Positions 1 through 8,089 of a DNA stretch of 15,588 bases are shown here, piece after piece. A model generated the notes under the pieces. The model ran no database searches. It saw nothing but the letters and a program-made list of their open reading frames with translations, and was not told the DNA's origin. Source of the stretch: Euperipatoides rowelli (taxonomy: Eukaryota > Onychophora > Udeonychophora > Euonychophora > Peripatopsidae). The position numbers were made by a program, and so were the translations under genes. Location: assembly GCA_003024985.2 (NCBI GenBank), contig PXIH01S0003530.1; one strand, given 5' to 3'. Each line of letters begins with the position of its first letter. Positions within the stretch are counted from its first letter, which is position 1.

Positions 1-1062
1 TACTGGAATCGGCGTGAGATTTTTCTTCCAAAATCCGTCATATTAAGGGTTGATAATTTAATACATTGGCATTAAAGTAGAATTTTTATGCATTTTTGGA
101 CCGAATATAACAAATTGATTAATTAAACAAGCATTTTTTTTTACAAAAATACACATAAATCAATGAAGTTGAAATAGGCATTGATAAACCACTTTAATAA
201 ACATTGTTTAGAATATAATTTATAGGTATTTTTCCAAGTTTACTTTCCGCACACATACCATTTTATATTAGATTTATAAGGTTGGGAAATCGGGGAAACC
301 CAATTTGATAGTTTTACTTTTCTTACTTAGGAATACGTGTTAGCCATATTGGAAAACACAAATTCTTGATGAACTCTCATACCCACCTTACCTAAATCAC
401 TACCACACTGCTTATTCTAATACCAGGGTATGAGCAGTCTTACAGGACTAGGCGGACTTCTAGATTTATGGGGTTTGGTCTGTTCAGGTTTTTCTGTAGG
501 GTATATAGACTTTATACAATGCAGGCACAGAACATAAATATACAGTACAATATATTCTGTATGTAGGCTACTGTATATCATAAATACCCATATTGTATGT
601 AAAACTGTGTATTAGAATTTTCCAAAATGGAAATAAATTTCTATTCTATTTTATTTTGGGGTTTTTCTCTTGGTGTAGGCCCAAACTGAGAGGAATTAAA
701 TTTTTATGCAAATGAATTTTTTTTTATGCAGCTAATATAAATGTGAAATGTACAGTATATAGTATTATGATAGTTAACTGTTTATCTTTTTTTTTCTTCC
801 TTTTCTAGTTGGTAGGTGCATATAGTAAATATTAATTTTAATCTCTTTACTTAATATATACATGTAAATTTTTGTGATTTTTTTAAAAATGACAATACTA
901 AATTTCCTGGCATGTCTAAAGTCATAAAATGGGTATGAATTTCAAGTTTCTAGGATAACTGTTAAGGATCAAATGGTGTCTACATTAGAATTTGCTTCAA
1001 TATTTTAAAAAATACAATAAATTTAAATACAAAATTTGAAGCAGAGAATTTCGAGATGATGA
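1..1062. other. AT-rich non-coding stretch
   Basis: I see no convincing gene here. The stretch is rich in A and T runs and in short TACAGTA and TAGGCTA-type words. On the minus strand, about 503 down to 421, a possible splice acceptor (CCCTACAG) is followed by a short open segment. Spliced after the exon at 1572-1684 in that exon's phase it would meet a stop after only three codons, so it could be a terminal exon. In another phase it reads a serine/proline/arginine-rich segment ending in TAG near 420. Neither reading can be chosen from sequence alone. Confidence 0.5.
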
Positions 1063-1129
1063 GGTCTTAGAACTTGGTATAGTGCATGAGATTTAATCTC
1101 GGGATTGTGGGTTAAAGCTCATGCTGGAC
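1063..1129 (+). repeat. tRNA-Lys-like pseudo-sequence, probable SINE head
   Basis: An A-box-like segment (TTAGAACTTGGTATAGTGC, 1067-1085) is followed by GCATGAGA, an anticodon-arm palindrome GAGATTTAATCTC (1088-1100), then a B-box-like GTGGGTTAAAGCTC (1107-1120) and GCTGGAC (1123-1129). The order and wording closely follow eukaryotic tRNA-Lys. About two bases of the anticodon loop are missing, the B box has AA for CG, and the acceptor arms do not pair, so it is not a working tRNA gene. It is followed by an A-rich stretch (about 1132-1152, containing an N), as expected for a short retroposed tRNA-derived SINE. A plain tRNA pseudogene is the alternative. Confidence 0.6.
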
Positions 1130-1571
1130 ATGAAAATATTTTTNAAAAAAAACATTTTCTATCATTATGGTAGCATGTTTTTCCAAAGTTAGAATTTCAA
1201 ATATTTTTTTTAAAAATACATACTACTTAGAATTTATTTTAAAATTAAAGTATTTGTCTTCAAAGTAAAAAAAAAAAAACTCTAGAAGCTGTTAACTTGT
1301 TTTATACTTTATCATGGATCACTTGTTATTTGGCTTTGATATCCTTTTTTTAAAAAAAAACAAACAAACACATGAAGTTATTTTATTTTTCAAGTACAGA
1401 AATGCACAAACTGAGAATGCCTGATTTAAAAATTACTTTTGATAGATCCAACTTATTATTTTACCTTTGCAAAATACTACTCCAATCTATTTATGTCTGC
1501 TTTACAAGTGTTAAATATGTTCAACTGTCAATTTCTACTGAAAGTAATATTGGACTATGGATTTTACTTAC

Positions 1572-1684
1572 CCTTCATCTGTTTTAGGAATATCTTCAGG
1601 AGGCAAGTTCATCTCTATCTGTTCAACAGGAGTTAGTTCTGGTGTGGTGTCATGCAAAGTAGAATCTTCTTCTAAAGAATCGTC
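1572..1684 (-). CDS. internal coding exon of an unrecognised acidic protein
   Basis: Read on the minus strand, a T-rich tract ending TTTTATTACAG precedes base 1684, and GG|GTAAGT follows base 1572, so both splice signals are canonical. The 113-nt exon is open in the phase set by the upstream exon at 2437-2486. It encodes about 37 residues rich in Asp, Glu, Thr and Pro: it begins DDSLEEDSTLHDTT and ends PPEDIPKTDE plus two bases of a Gly codon. The upstream intron is phase 0 and the downstream intron would be phase 2. There is no catalytic motif, membrane segment or known domain; the composition suggests a disordered acidic linker. The following exon is not firmly identified; a candidate at about 503 gives a stop after three codons. 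I do not recognise the gene. Confidence 0.68.
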
Positions 1685-2436
1685 CTGTAATAAAATTAAA
1701 ATCATTAAAGTATAAGAGAGTACTGTTTTATTAATCAAATTAATTAAACAAAAATTTATGATAAAAATAATTACTCTCAGAAAAACACATTATCTCCTGT
1801 GATAAGCACTACTACATAATGTAGGATAATCATTTTATCAATGTCAATGCTCCTGTTTCACCCTTAATTTCAATTTAAAACTCAAATCTATTAGCAGTGC
1901 CTTGTTTGCCCGTTAATTTCTACTTAAAACAGAAGTCTATTGGTTACTTTATAGACTTTAAAATATAATTAATTGTATCTACAAGAATACTATATTAAAA
2001 GTCATCATAAATTTCTTCCTATAAATATTCCATTTTTTGGGGCCTTTATTTCTTTTTTTTTTTTTTGGGGGGGGGGGGGGGCCTAGAACCATACAAAATT
2101 AGACAACTTTTCCAACTTCTGGGTAGATGTTTACTATCAGAGTAGGTACTTGACATGGAAATATTGGTTTACATCTAAAATTGTCTTAATTGGTAAAAAA
2201 TTTTTTTTACATGTTTTAAGACTTGTTATTTGCATATCCCACCACTCCAAAAATAAACTAGATATCACCCTCTTGGTAAATTCTAAGAATCCTAACAAAA
2301 TTCTTTTAGATATGGTGTCGTAGTACTCCCAGAGATATCAACTGCATTCATTCACATTTTTGTTAAGCACATTATCTACCATAGGCTATATACTGTAGAT
2401 ACATTAATCTACATTTAAATCTTACTAATTACTTAC
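1685..2436 (-). other. intron between the two acidic exons
   Basis: This 752-base interval starts (minus strand) with GTAAGT at 2436-2431 and ends with ATTACAG at 1691-1685. It joins two exons without breaking the frame. It is AT-rich and contains one conspicuous homopolymer junction at 2053-2081 but no recognisable transposon. Confidence 0.65.
2053..2081. repeat. T-run abutting G-run (about T14 G15)
   Basis: Fourteen T are followed directly by fifteen G, within the candidate intron. On the minus strand this is C15 A14. A long pure G run can form G-quadruplex structure. Such junctions are also prone to slippage and sequencing error, so the exact lengths should not be trusted. Confidence 0.9.
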
Positions 2437-2486
2437 CCCAAGAACTTCATCTTCATTTGGTTCATCTGTAGTCTCTCCAACTACAG
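2437..2486 (-). CDS. short coding exon of the same unrecognised acidic protein
   Basis: On the minus strand a pyrimidine-rich tract ending TTATTTTTAG precedes base 2486 and GGG|GTAAGT follows base 2437. The 50-nt exon begins with two bases completing a codon (phase 1 intron upstream) and encodes VVGETTDEPNEDEVLG. It ends exactly on a codon, so it joins the exon at 1572-1684 in phase 0. The joined segment is about 54 residues and strongly acidic. The support is the combination of both splice signals, phase agreement and similar composition; no homologue is recognised. Upstream exons lie beyond or within the transposon-rich region and were not found. Confidence 0.65.
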
Positions 2487-2559
2487 CTAAAAATAAGAAG
2501 AAATGATTTCTTAAGAATATTTTAAATGATAATAAAATTTTGTATATTATTGTGAGGGC

Positions 2560-2582
2560 AAAAAAAAAAAAAAAAAAAAAAA
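2560..2582. repeat. poly-A run (about 23 A)
   Basis: An uninterrupted A run preceded by TGTGAGGGC and followed by CTTCCTG. Read from the minus strand it is a T run about 75 bases upstream of the acceptor of the exon at 2437-2486. It may be the tail of a degraded retroposon, but no tRNA-like or LINE body is recognisable beside it. Confidence 0.85.
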
Positions 2583-2751
2583 CTTCCTGAAACATGCATT
2601 TGAAGCATAAAATCTACAATGTAAAACAAAATATAAATATACTGTATCTTACTAAATAAAATAATATTACAAAATAGTGTTCTACATTCAATATGAATAT
2701 ATCAATTTGTAATTAAATCTTCATTTGGAATTTAAAAAATAAATTACAATA

Positions 2752-2780
2752 CCAAGTAAAATGGGGTAACTCGAAACACT
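2752..2780 (+). repeat. left terminal inverted repeat of element B
   Basis: CCAAGTAAAATG followed by GGGTAACTCGAAACACT. It pairs with 3847-3873 in inverted orientation. The extra AA after CC is the only length difference from the right end. Confidence 0.72.
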
Positions 2781-2932
2781 TTTGAACTTTAACATGCCAC
2801 ATATTTTTTATTTTATTAATAATCTTGATCTAATCACTCATAAAGGATAGGTGTCATAGTAGTAAGAGCATTGGCAATGCAAATCCACATTCTGTGTTGT
2901 GGCAGATCAATTTATTAATTTTTTTAAGGGGA

Positions 2933-3035
2933 TTCAAGTTATCCCACTGGGTGGTGATACTTGAAACATCAATCATTTAACATGAGAATATGGAGGTTTT
3001 GTAGGTTAGAAATCTAGTGGGATACTTGAAACACC
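2933..3035. promoter_or_regulatory. internal iterons of element B, left cluster
   Basis: Three copies of the terminal inner motif: TTCAAGTTATCCCAC (2933-2947, reverse), GTGATACTTGAAACA (2954-2968, forward) and GTGGGATACTTGAAACACC (3017-3035, forward). The spacing is irregular. By analogy with subterminal repeats of other DNA transposons these may bind a transposase; the sequence shows only the repetition. Confidence 0.6.
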
Positions 3036-3146
3036 AAACCTTTTTTTAAAAAGTGAGAAAAAAAATGCCATAAAACAAAACTTTTATTTTTTTCAATGTT
3101 AGTTTTGATTACCATGTAAAACGTAAAAAACAAATGTAGCACTAGC

Positions 3147-3226
3147 CATGCAGAGCTAGTTGAGTCAGTAAAGCACTATGACTCCGTGCTCCAGCGACCA
3201 AGCTGATCACTGGTTCGAACTGGGGA
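3147..3226 (+). repeat. tRNA-like (class II, Ser/Leu-like) SINE head inside element B
   Basis: An A-box-like AGCTAGTTGAGTCAGTAAAGC (3154-3173 region) is followed 38 bases later by a perfect B-box core GGTTCGAAC (3212-3220). Together with GACTCCGTGCTCC, the spacing suggests a class II tRNA with a long variable arm (Ser or Leu type). The acceptor stems are not evident and no A-rich tail follows, so it is either an old SINE head or a captured tRNA-like sequence in the transposon. An open frame at 3178-3390 overlaps it but has no protein signature. Confidence 0.55.
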
Positions 3227-3460
3227 AATCCATCTTGGATAATCAATTAAAAAAACGAAATGTATCATTAACTCAATTAAAGGTGGATAAAAATGTTCCA
3301 ATATCTGCAATTTCTTTATATTTTCAAACATATTTTTCAGAAGAGTTTATTTCAGTTAGAAGCACTTTCATTTTAAAGTATTTGTCATAAAACGGACCAC
3401 TACATTTTTGTCCAGGTTTGCTCTCTTGGAATTATGGTAGCCTACCTAACTTAACATTTT

Positions 3461-3478
3461 TGTTTCAAGTTACCCCAC
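3461..3478 (-). promoter_or_regulatory. internal iteron of element B, right side
   Basis: TGTTTCAAGTTACCCCAC, the reverse complement of the left-end motif and in the same orientation as the right terminal repeat. Confidence 0.6.
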
Positions 3479-3846
3479 AATAGTCAACTATATATTATTT
3501 TTTAAAATGCAAAAATAAATAATTAAGATAATCAGATGTGACCTATAACCAATCTTATGATAAGTCATGTTAGGTATGATAAAGGTTTCATCAACATCTC
3601 CTATATGTTTAACTTTAGGCTCTGCAACATAAGTTTTACAAGATATGAATTTCACTTTCTATGCTCTGTGTAGTTATATTAATCTATTAAAAAAAACACT
3701 TACTTTATGAATTTCTGTTTAATTGTGATAAAATATATTCTCTCTGACATCAATTAACAAGATTAATAGAAAAAAGGTAGGAGAAAATGCCACACATTTT
3801 TGCCACACCCAAAAACAAAATTGGTAAAAATGTTTTAAGTAGCCCT

Positions 3847-3873
3847 AGTGTTTCAAGTTACCTCATTTTACGG
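3847..3873 (-). repeat. right terminal inverted repeat of element B
   Basis: AGTGTTTCAAGTTACC then TCATTTTACGG, the reverse complement of the left end. TA follows at 3874-3875. Confidence 0.72.
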
Positions 3874-3875
3874 TA

Positions 3876-4263
3876 TTAGTTTCTAAACAGATTTTGTATA
3901 TAAGAATTATTACAGCATACTAGATATAATGCATGAAAAATTGTGGCCAGTGACAGAAAGAAAGTACATTAGAAAGACAAATAGTAGATTTGCAAAGTTT
4001 CAAGAACTATCATAAATTATAACTTGATGCAAACACAAGGCCTTTCATTATAATATACAATAATAAACTAGAAAATTTTCGCTACATTTATTGAAAAATG
4101 TGTAAAGCGTAGTATAGCTAATTTTGATGAAAAAATTAACACATTTTCCTATAAAGCAATAATTACTGATACAAAAGCAGTGTTGTTTTTAATAAAGCAG
4201 CTTAGAAAACCTTTCTAATTTTAGTATAATTGAAGAGAATTAAACGCCAAGATTAAAGCTTAC
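3876..4263. other. AT-rich spacer
   Basis: Between elements B and C. I see no gene, repeat or structure here beyond AT-rich sequence. Confidence 0.6.
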
Positions 4264-4309
4264 TACCGTATATAATATGCACTCTTGTTCTTTTAGTTTT
4301 TTTTAACTA

Positions 4310-4507
4310 TTAAGATCTTTGTAATTCTGTTGAAGATTGTGCAAAACAATCTAATATTTCTTCAACAGTAGGAATCTTATGTCTCTGATACATATCAAAA
4401 GTGAAGGTTCTTAGAGTTCTTGATTTATTAACAACTAAATTGTTGTTTTGATAATTTTTAATCTTAAGAATGTTCTTTCTCAGTGTAATTGCGACTAGGA
4501 GTGACAA
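4310..4507 (-). CDS. hypothetical exon or transposase remnant (65 aa)
   Basis: The last 40 or so residues look protein-like: RTFTFDMYQRHKIPTVEEIL followed by DCFAQSSTELQRS and a stop. A possible splice acceptor AATTTAG lies just before the codons for VVNKSRTLR, so the coding part may be a terminal exon of about 125 bases. It ends about 45 bases inside the left end of candidate element C, a position where a transposase C-terminus could lie. No family signature is recognised, and an AT-rich chance frame is quite possible. Confidence 0.2.
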   Translation of the reverse strand: MSLLVAITLRKNILKIKNYQNNNLVVNKSRTLRTFTFDMYQRHKIPTVEEILDCFAQSSTELQRS

Positions 4508-4908
4508 AATTTTTTAAATATTTATTATAATGCACATCCTGTTTTCTGGGAATTAATAATTAATTACTGGGAGCTCAAAACAGTCAGTTGGGTTGCTATA
4601 GTAACAGATTGAAGGACCGCAAACAATATTGATATTTTGAAATGGATAAGAATATGGTAGCCTATGGTGGTGGGTCATGTCTGTCTCATAATACAATTAT
4701 TTTTACTGTTCAAATTAAAACATGTGCTTAATGCAATGCAATTACCAGTAATTAATGCAGTGCAGCCACCAGCTGAGTTACAACCTCATCCAGTATGGCA
4801 ATGGACAGACCCCAGTACTTGCCTATTACTAGAGAAAGTATGGGTTCAATCCCACAGTTATAAAATGATCTAATTTATTATATTTGTATTTTATTATCAT
4901 TAAATATG

Positions 4909-4933
4909 AATATATATATATATATATATATAT
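4909..4933. repeat. TA dinucleotide microsatellite
   Basis: About twelve TA/AT units in a row (AATATATATA and onward) inside candidate element C. A low-complexity simple repeat. Confidence 0.85.
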
Positions 4934-5523
4934 TGGCTATAATAAACTCGATAATAATAATAAAAAATATATAAATGTGTTAAGAAGAATCAATTCCTAG
5001 TTTGATTCGAGGCAATTGTTTTCCAAGGTTACAAATTTAGAATGATTAACCTTATATTTAGTGAAATATGTTTTAGATATTAAATCCTTTAATTATAAAA
5101 GATCATGGTTGACAATTTGAAAATGAATATGTTCATAAATTCATTTTTCTTTAGTGTGTTGTTGGAATAACATTGTAATGTTAGTGATAAAATTAGCCTA
5201 TTAAAGTGTTCGATTTTAGCACTATTCCGAGAATAGTAACAACCATAGTTAAATTTTAAAGGCAATATTCCGGTGGAATAGTAGAAAAAAAATAATTAGA
5301 TGATCTTTATGTTAAAATCATATTTTAGCACCTTAAATTCTTTTATAAACTATATCTTATTTGCATAAGTTTTTTAAAGATATTTAGTCAGAGAACTGGA
5401 TGCCTTTAGTTATTTGTCTGTGCCAATTTTCATCTCATGCTAATATAGTAATATTTTACAACAAAATCCTTGAGGTTTTTCAAAAAATTAATAAAATATA
5501 CTCTGGAATTTTTATATACGGTA

Positions 5524-6017
5524 ATATAGAATCGATTGTTTTGAAGGAAATACCTATCCGTATCGCTATTTATTTTGTTTTAATAAAAGTAACACAATAG
5601 ACCAGGAATTTTAGCTCATACATATATGCTAACATCAAACTAATTAGGATAAAGCTGAAATTTGGCCCAGATGTCCCAGTAACCTGTACTAATAACAAAA
5701 GTTCCCAAAAATTTGCCTGTAGCATTTTCCGCCATCATATAAATTGCCGCCAAATACTGACTTTGTTATTTTTTTTTTTTTGTTTTCACTATTAAATGAT
5801 GAAAAAAAACAGTGAAGAGTATAAATTTAGCAAAAAAAAAAAAAGAAAAGAAAAAAAGTCTAGAATTAAAAGAAAAAAAAACATCACTGCTCTGGCCTAA
5901 TCAAACAATAAATACAGCCAGAGTAGTAATGTGTAAATTGTAAAGAAGAACAAAGTTAGTGAGTTAAGAAATGTCATTTACATATTATTTTAAAAATATT
6001 TAATAATATTTATACTA
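5524..6017. other. AT-rich spacer with A/T runs and a small hairpin
   Basis: No gene is visible. There are T and A runs at 5767-5781 and about 5833-5881. An inverted repeat CACTGCTCTGGC / GCCAGAGTAGT (about 5886-5896 with 5917-5927, one mismatch) can form an 11-bp stem with a 20-base loop. The Copia insertion begins just downstream. Confidence 0.55.
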
Positions 6018-6022
6018 TTAAC

Positions 6023-6597
6023 TGTTACAAGTCAGAGTTCAGTACACATAAGAGGACTAACAATATTATAGTGTGGTGCTCTGTTCTATTCAACTTACAT
6101 TAGTGTGTTTAAATATTAGCCTATTTATAATATGATGTTTATATGTTATGGGAATAATAATTTACTCTATAATAGTATAATGGTTATATGTTATGGGAAT
6201 AATTAAGAAGGTATGATTTATTAATCATTAATCGTGGAATTGATCCCTAAACACTAATTATGTCATCTTTAAATACTATCTAATACAGTATTTGCGTAGC
6301 TATCGGTCGGGTCAGGAATTAGTCTTATCTCACTGAGTTGTGTTGTAACTGATGACCGAAGTGATGCATGCTGGTATAACTTGAGTTTAGTTTTTCTATC
6401 TTGTAGTTTGTATGGCTGATGAATTGTAAAGTGAATTCATATTAAATTGTTTATTAATTCTACCTATTGCAGCTTGTTTGGTATATTAATATTGTATGAC
6501 CATTTTAGGATATTGATAGTAGCTGTTGAAACCTTTAAACAAATTAAATACCCTAGGATTAAGTGGATGTAGACAGATTAGTTTGACATTGTTATTA
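6023..6597 (+). repeat. 5' LTR of the Copia element
   Basis: Starts TGTTACAAGTCAGAG and ends GTTATTA, matching 9415-10012. It contains a directly repeated ATATGTTATGGGAATAAT at 6141-6158 and 6186-6203. The terminus does not end in the usual CA; the end was set by where the two copies stop matching and by the flanking duplication. Confidence 0.9.
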
Positions 6598-6607
6598 GAT
6601 TATGAGA
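6597..6607 (+). promoter_or_regulatory. primer-binding site matching the anticodon arm of tRNA-Met
   Basis: AGATTATGAGA directly abuts the LTR end. From knowledge of eukaryotic elongator tRNA-Met, the anticodon loop and 3' stem read TCTCATAATCT, the exact complement. Priming from an internal tRNA region rather than the 3' CCA end is known for Drosophila copia and yeast Ty5, which use a cleaved initiator tRNA-Met half. Here the fit is better to elongator tRNA-Met. The match is 11 bases, followed by TGA with a one-base gap. Confidence 0.6.
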
Positions 6608-6668
6608 TGAGATTGAAGCCTGCCTGATTGCCTCATATTATCAAAGAAAAAGCTAATTCTTATATAGC

Positions 6669-7105
6669 CAGGGGTGTCCAAATCTTCCAAAAATTCAGGA
6701 GCCGGCAAAACTTGTTAGGAGCCAGGTAAGAAGTGGCAAAAGGAAAAGGGAGGGGATCACATGCATTGTCGCAAAAATTTAAAAATACATATCTTTAATA
6801 ATATTTAAATGGTAAATAAATTTGTCGTTTTAAAAACTTGCGGTATAATTTACTTATTTTTCTGTCCATGTTTATGTCTAGGCATTTTTGCACTATAAAA
6901 ACAGGATTAATTGCTTTTGATGGATCAAATTCTTGAAGTACTGGACCATTCAAATTTATCATCATCAAGTTATTTTAAGATTGGTAACAATTATTGATAA
7001 AGCAAGAAAAACTATTTGTAACTTACGTATTTAATTTTTAGATAAACTTTATTATACTGATGTTATTATATACATTAAAATTAATCATTTTTTTCAGGAG
7101 CCAGC
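6669..7105. mobile_element. probable hAT-like insertion in the Copia leader (right end uncertain)
   Basis: CAGGGGTGTCCAAA at 6669 is the classic wording of a hAT-type terminal repeat. The leader between primer-binding site and gag is about 550 bp, unusually long; without this segment it would be roughly 115 bp. The right boundary is guessed at CAGGAGCCAGCTG (about 7093-7105), whose reverse complement CAGCTGGCTCC only partly matches the left end. No clean 8-bp target duplication is visible (left flank TATATAGC). The interior has no coding potential. Without its right terminus the call stays tentative. Confidence 0.38.
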
Positions 7106-7160
7106 TGCATAGCGATAATTTTTTTCACATCTTCAACTGAATTCAATTTTGTGTTAAACA

Positions 7161-7842
7161 ATGGAGAACAAATTGTATCAAATATCCAAACTAGACAGAA
7201 GTAATTATTTCGTGTGGAAAATAAAGATCGAAACGCTACTTCAAAAGGAAAAACTGTGGGGAGTAATGAAGGAACCAGCACCAGAACCTACAACCCCAGA
7301 CTGGAGAAGTAGGGACTAAAGTGCTTGTAGCACTATAGGGCTGACTTTGGATGACAGAATTTTGGTTACAACAGCAAATTGTGGAACAGCCAAACTCAAG
7401 TGGGATCTGTTGAGAAACACATTTGAACATAAAAGCCTAACCAGTAGGCTTTATTTATTAAAAAAATTGTATAGCTTGAATTAGGATACTTACAATAACT
7501 TGGAAATGTATCTCAATGAGATTCAAGAGATCATAGAGAGATTAAGTGCCATCGACGAAGAAGTAAAAGAACCTCATTTGGTATTCATCATTCTATGCGG
7601 ACTGCCAATTAAATATAATCCACTCATCACTGCATTGGAAACCAAAGAAGCGGATGAACTCAAATTAGGCTGTTATGGAAAAACTCAGGGACGAGACCAC
7701 TAGACAGGAGAATCATGGCTCTGTTTTGTCTGATACTAATACTGGACTAGCCAATAATCAAACCTACATCAGAAGGCAAGTAACGTGTTATCTGTGTGGT
7801 AGACCTGGACTCATAGACGTAATTGTCCTCAGTTGAAGAGTC
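7161..7842 (+). pseudogene. gag: Copia gag, decayed
   Basis: Gag forms the particle coat and binds the element's RNA in the cytoplasm. The start is the ATG at 7161, reading MENKLYQISKLDRSNYFVWK, typical of the N-terminus of Copia gag (UBN2/Retrotran_gag-like). A TAA at 7317-7319 breaks the frame after 52 codons. Recognisable gag continues in other frames to about 7480 and then as an open stretch at 7500-7703 (MEMYLNEIQEIIERLSAIDE onward, with ILCGLP as in the family). A zinc knuckle follows at 7786-7826: Cys-x2-Cys, then a two-base frame change, then His-x4-Cys. The order and spacing of pieces match an intact ancestor; the present copy cannot make a full protein. Confidence 0.82.
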
Positions 7843-8070
7843 ATGGAACCTATAATCTTGGAGGAGGATATAAATCTTATTATAGCATGGAAGAAAGAAA
7901 CTGATCCAAAGTGGGTCCTACATGTTTCTTTTGAAAGTGCTGAAATTAATAATCAATGGTTAGTTGACTCGGGAGCAAGCTGTCATATGACGCTGCGGAA
8001 ACAAATCTTTAATGACTTTCCTGAGCTCAAAATTCCTATTAAGGTTAAGGTGGCTAATGGAGAGGAATAG
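7843..8070 (+). pseudogene. pol: Copia aspartic protease region, truncated frame
   Basis: The open frame of 75 codons contains WLVDSGASCHMT, the active-site motif of Copia-type retroviral-like aspartic proteases (catalytic Asp codon at 7966-7968). The protease would cut the gag-pol polyprotein inside the particle. The frame ends VKVANGEE followed by TAG at about 8068-8070, just where family members continue into the flap region. The next piece is readable downstream (8100 onward), so this is a premature stop rather than a natural end. Confidence 0.85.
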
Positions 8071-8089
8071 ATAGCAACTGGAGAAGGAT

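Larger units (their letters stand above)
2752..3873. mobile_element. element B: TA-flanked TIR element with iterated GGTAACTTGAAACA motif
   Basis: The left end reads CCAAGTAAAATG then GGGTAACTCGAAACACT (2752-2780). The right end, reverse-complemented from 3873 back to 3847, reads CCGTAAAATG then AGGTAACTTGAAACACT. The two agree except for a two-base insertion and two substitutions. TA lies immediately outside both ends (2750-2751, 3874-3875), consistent with a TA target duplication. The inner half of the terminal repeat recurs inside: forward at about 2954-2968 and 3017-3035, reverse at about 2933-2947 and 3461-3478. The 1,122-bp body has no transposase frame, so it is non-autonomous. It contains a tRNA-like unit at about 3147-3226. 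The superfamily cannot be assigned; a TA duplication fits mariner/Tc1 or ISL2EU-like elements. Confidence 0.72.
4266..5521. mobile_element. element C: possible third TA-flanked element with CCGTATATAA ends
   Basis: The left end reads TA then CCGTATATAATA (4264-4277). The right end reverse-complemented from 5523 reads TA then CCGTATATAAAA. The first ten bases inside the TA are identical and the arms then diverge, so the inverted repeat is short. CCGTA is the same outermost wording as in elements A and B. The interior is AT-rich, with an inverted pair ACTATTCC (5221-5228) and GGAATAGT (5275-5282), a TA microsatellite, and a 65-codon minus-strand frame close to the left end. A 12-base match could arise by chance in such AT-rich sequence, so this is a candidate only. 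Confidence 0.33.

Noticed and set aside
1372-1636. Plus-strand open frames of 65-71 codons
   Set aside because: They overlap the antisense of the spliced exon and AT-rich intron sequence; hydrophobic, no protein signature.
3178-3390. Plus-strand 70-codon frame
   Set aside because: It begins inside the tRNA-like unit of element B and has no family wording; a chance frame in a non-autonomous element.
3711-3760. Possible minus-strand first exon (ATG, 16 codons, then a GTAAGT-like donor)
   Set aside because: Very short, lies inside element B, and there is no evidence that it joins the acidic exons.
4664-4873. Plus-strand 69-codon frame and a B-box-like GGTTCAATCCC at about 4850
   Set aside because: No domain in the frame. 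The B-box word lacks a well-spaced A box, so a SINE call is not supported, though a decayed tRNA-like unit is possible.
5400-5600. Plus-strand 66-codon frame
   Set aside because: AT-rich, crosses the right end of candidate element C, no signature.
7081-7430. Minus-strand frames of 64-66 codons
   Set aside because: Antisense shadows of Copia gag.
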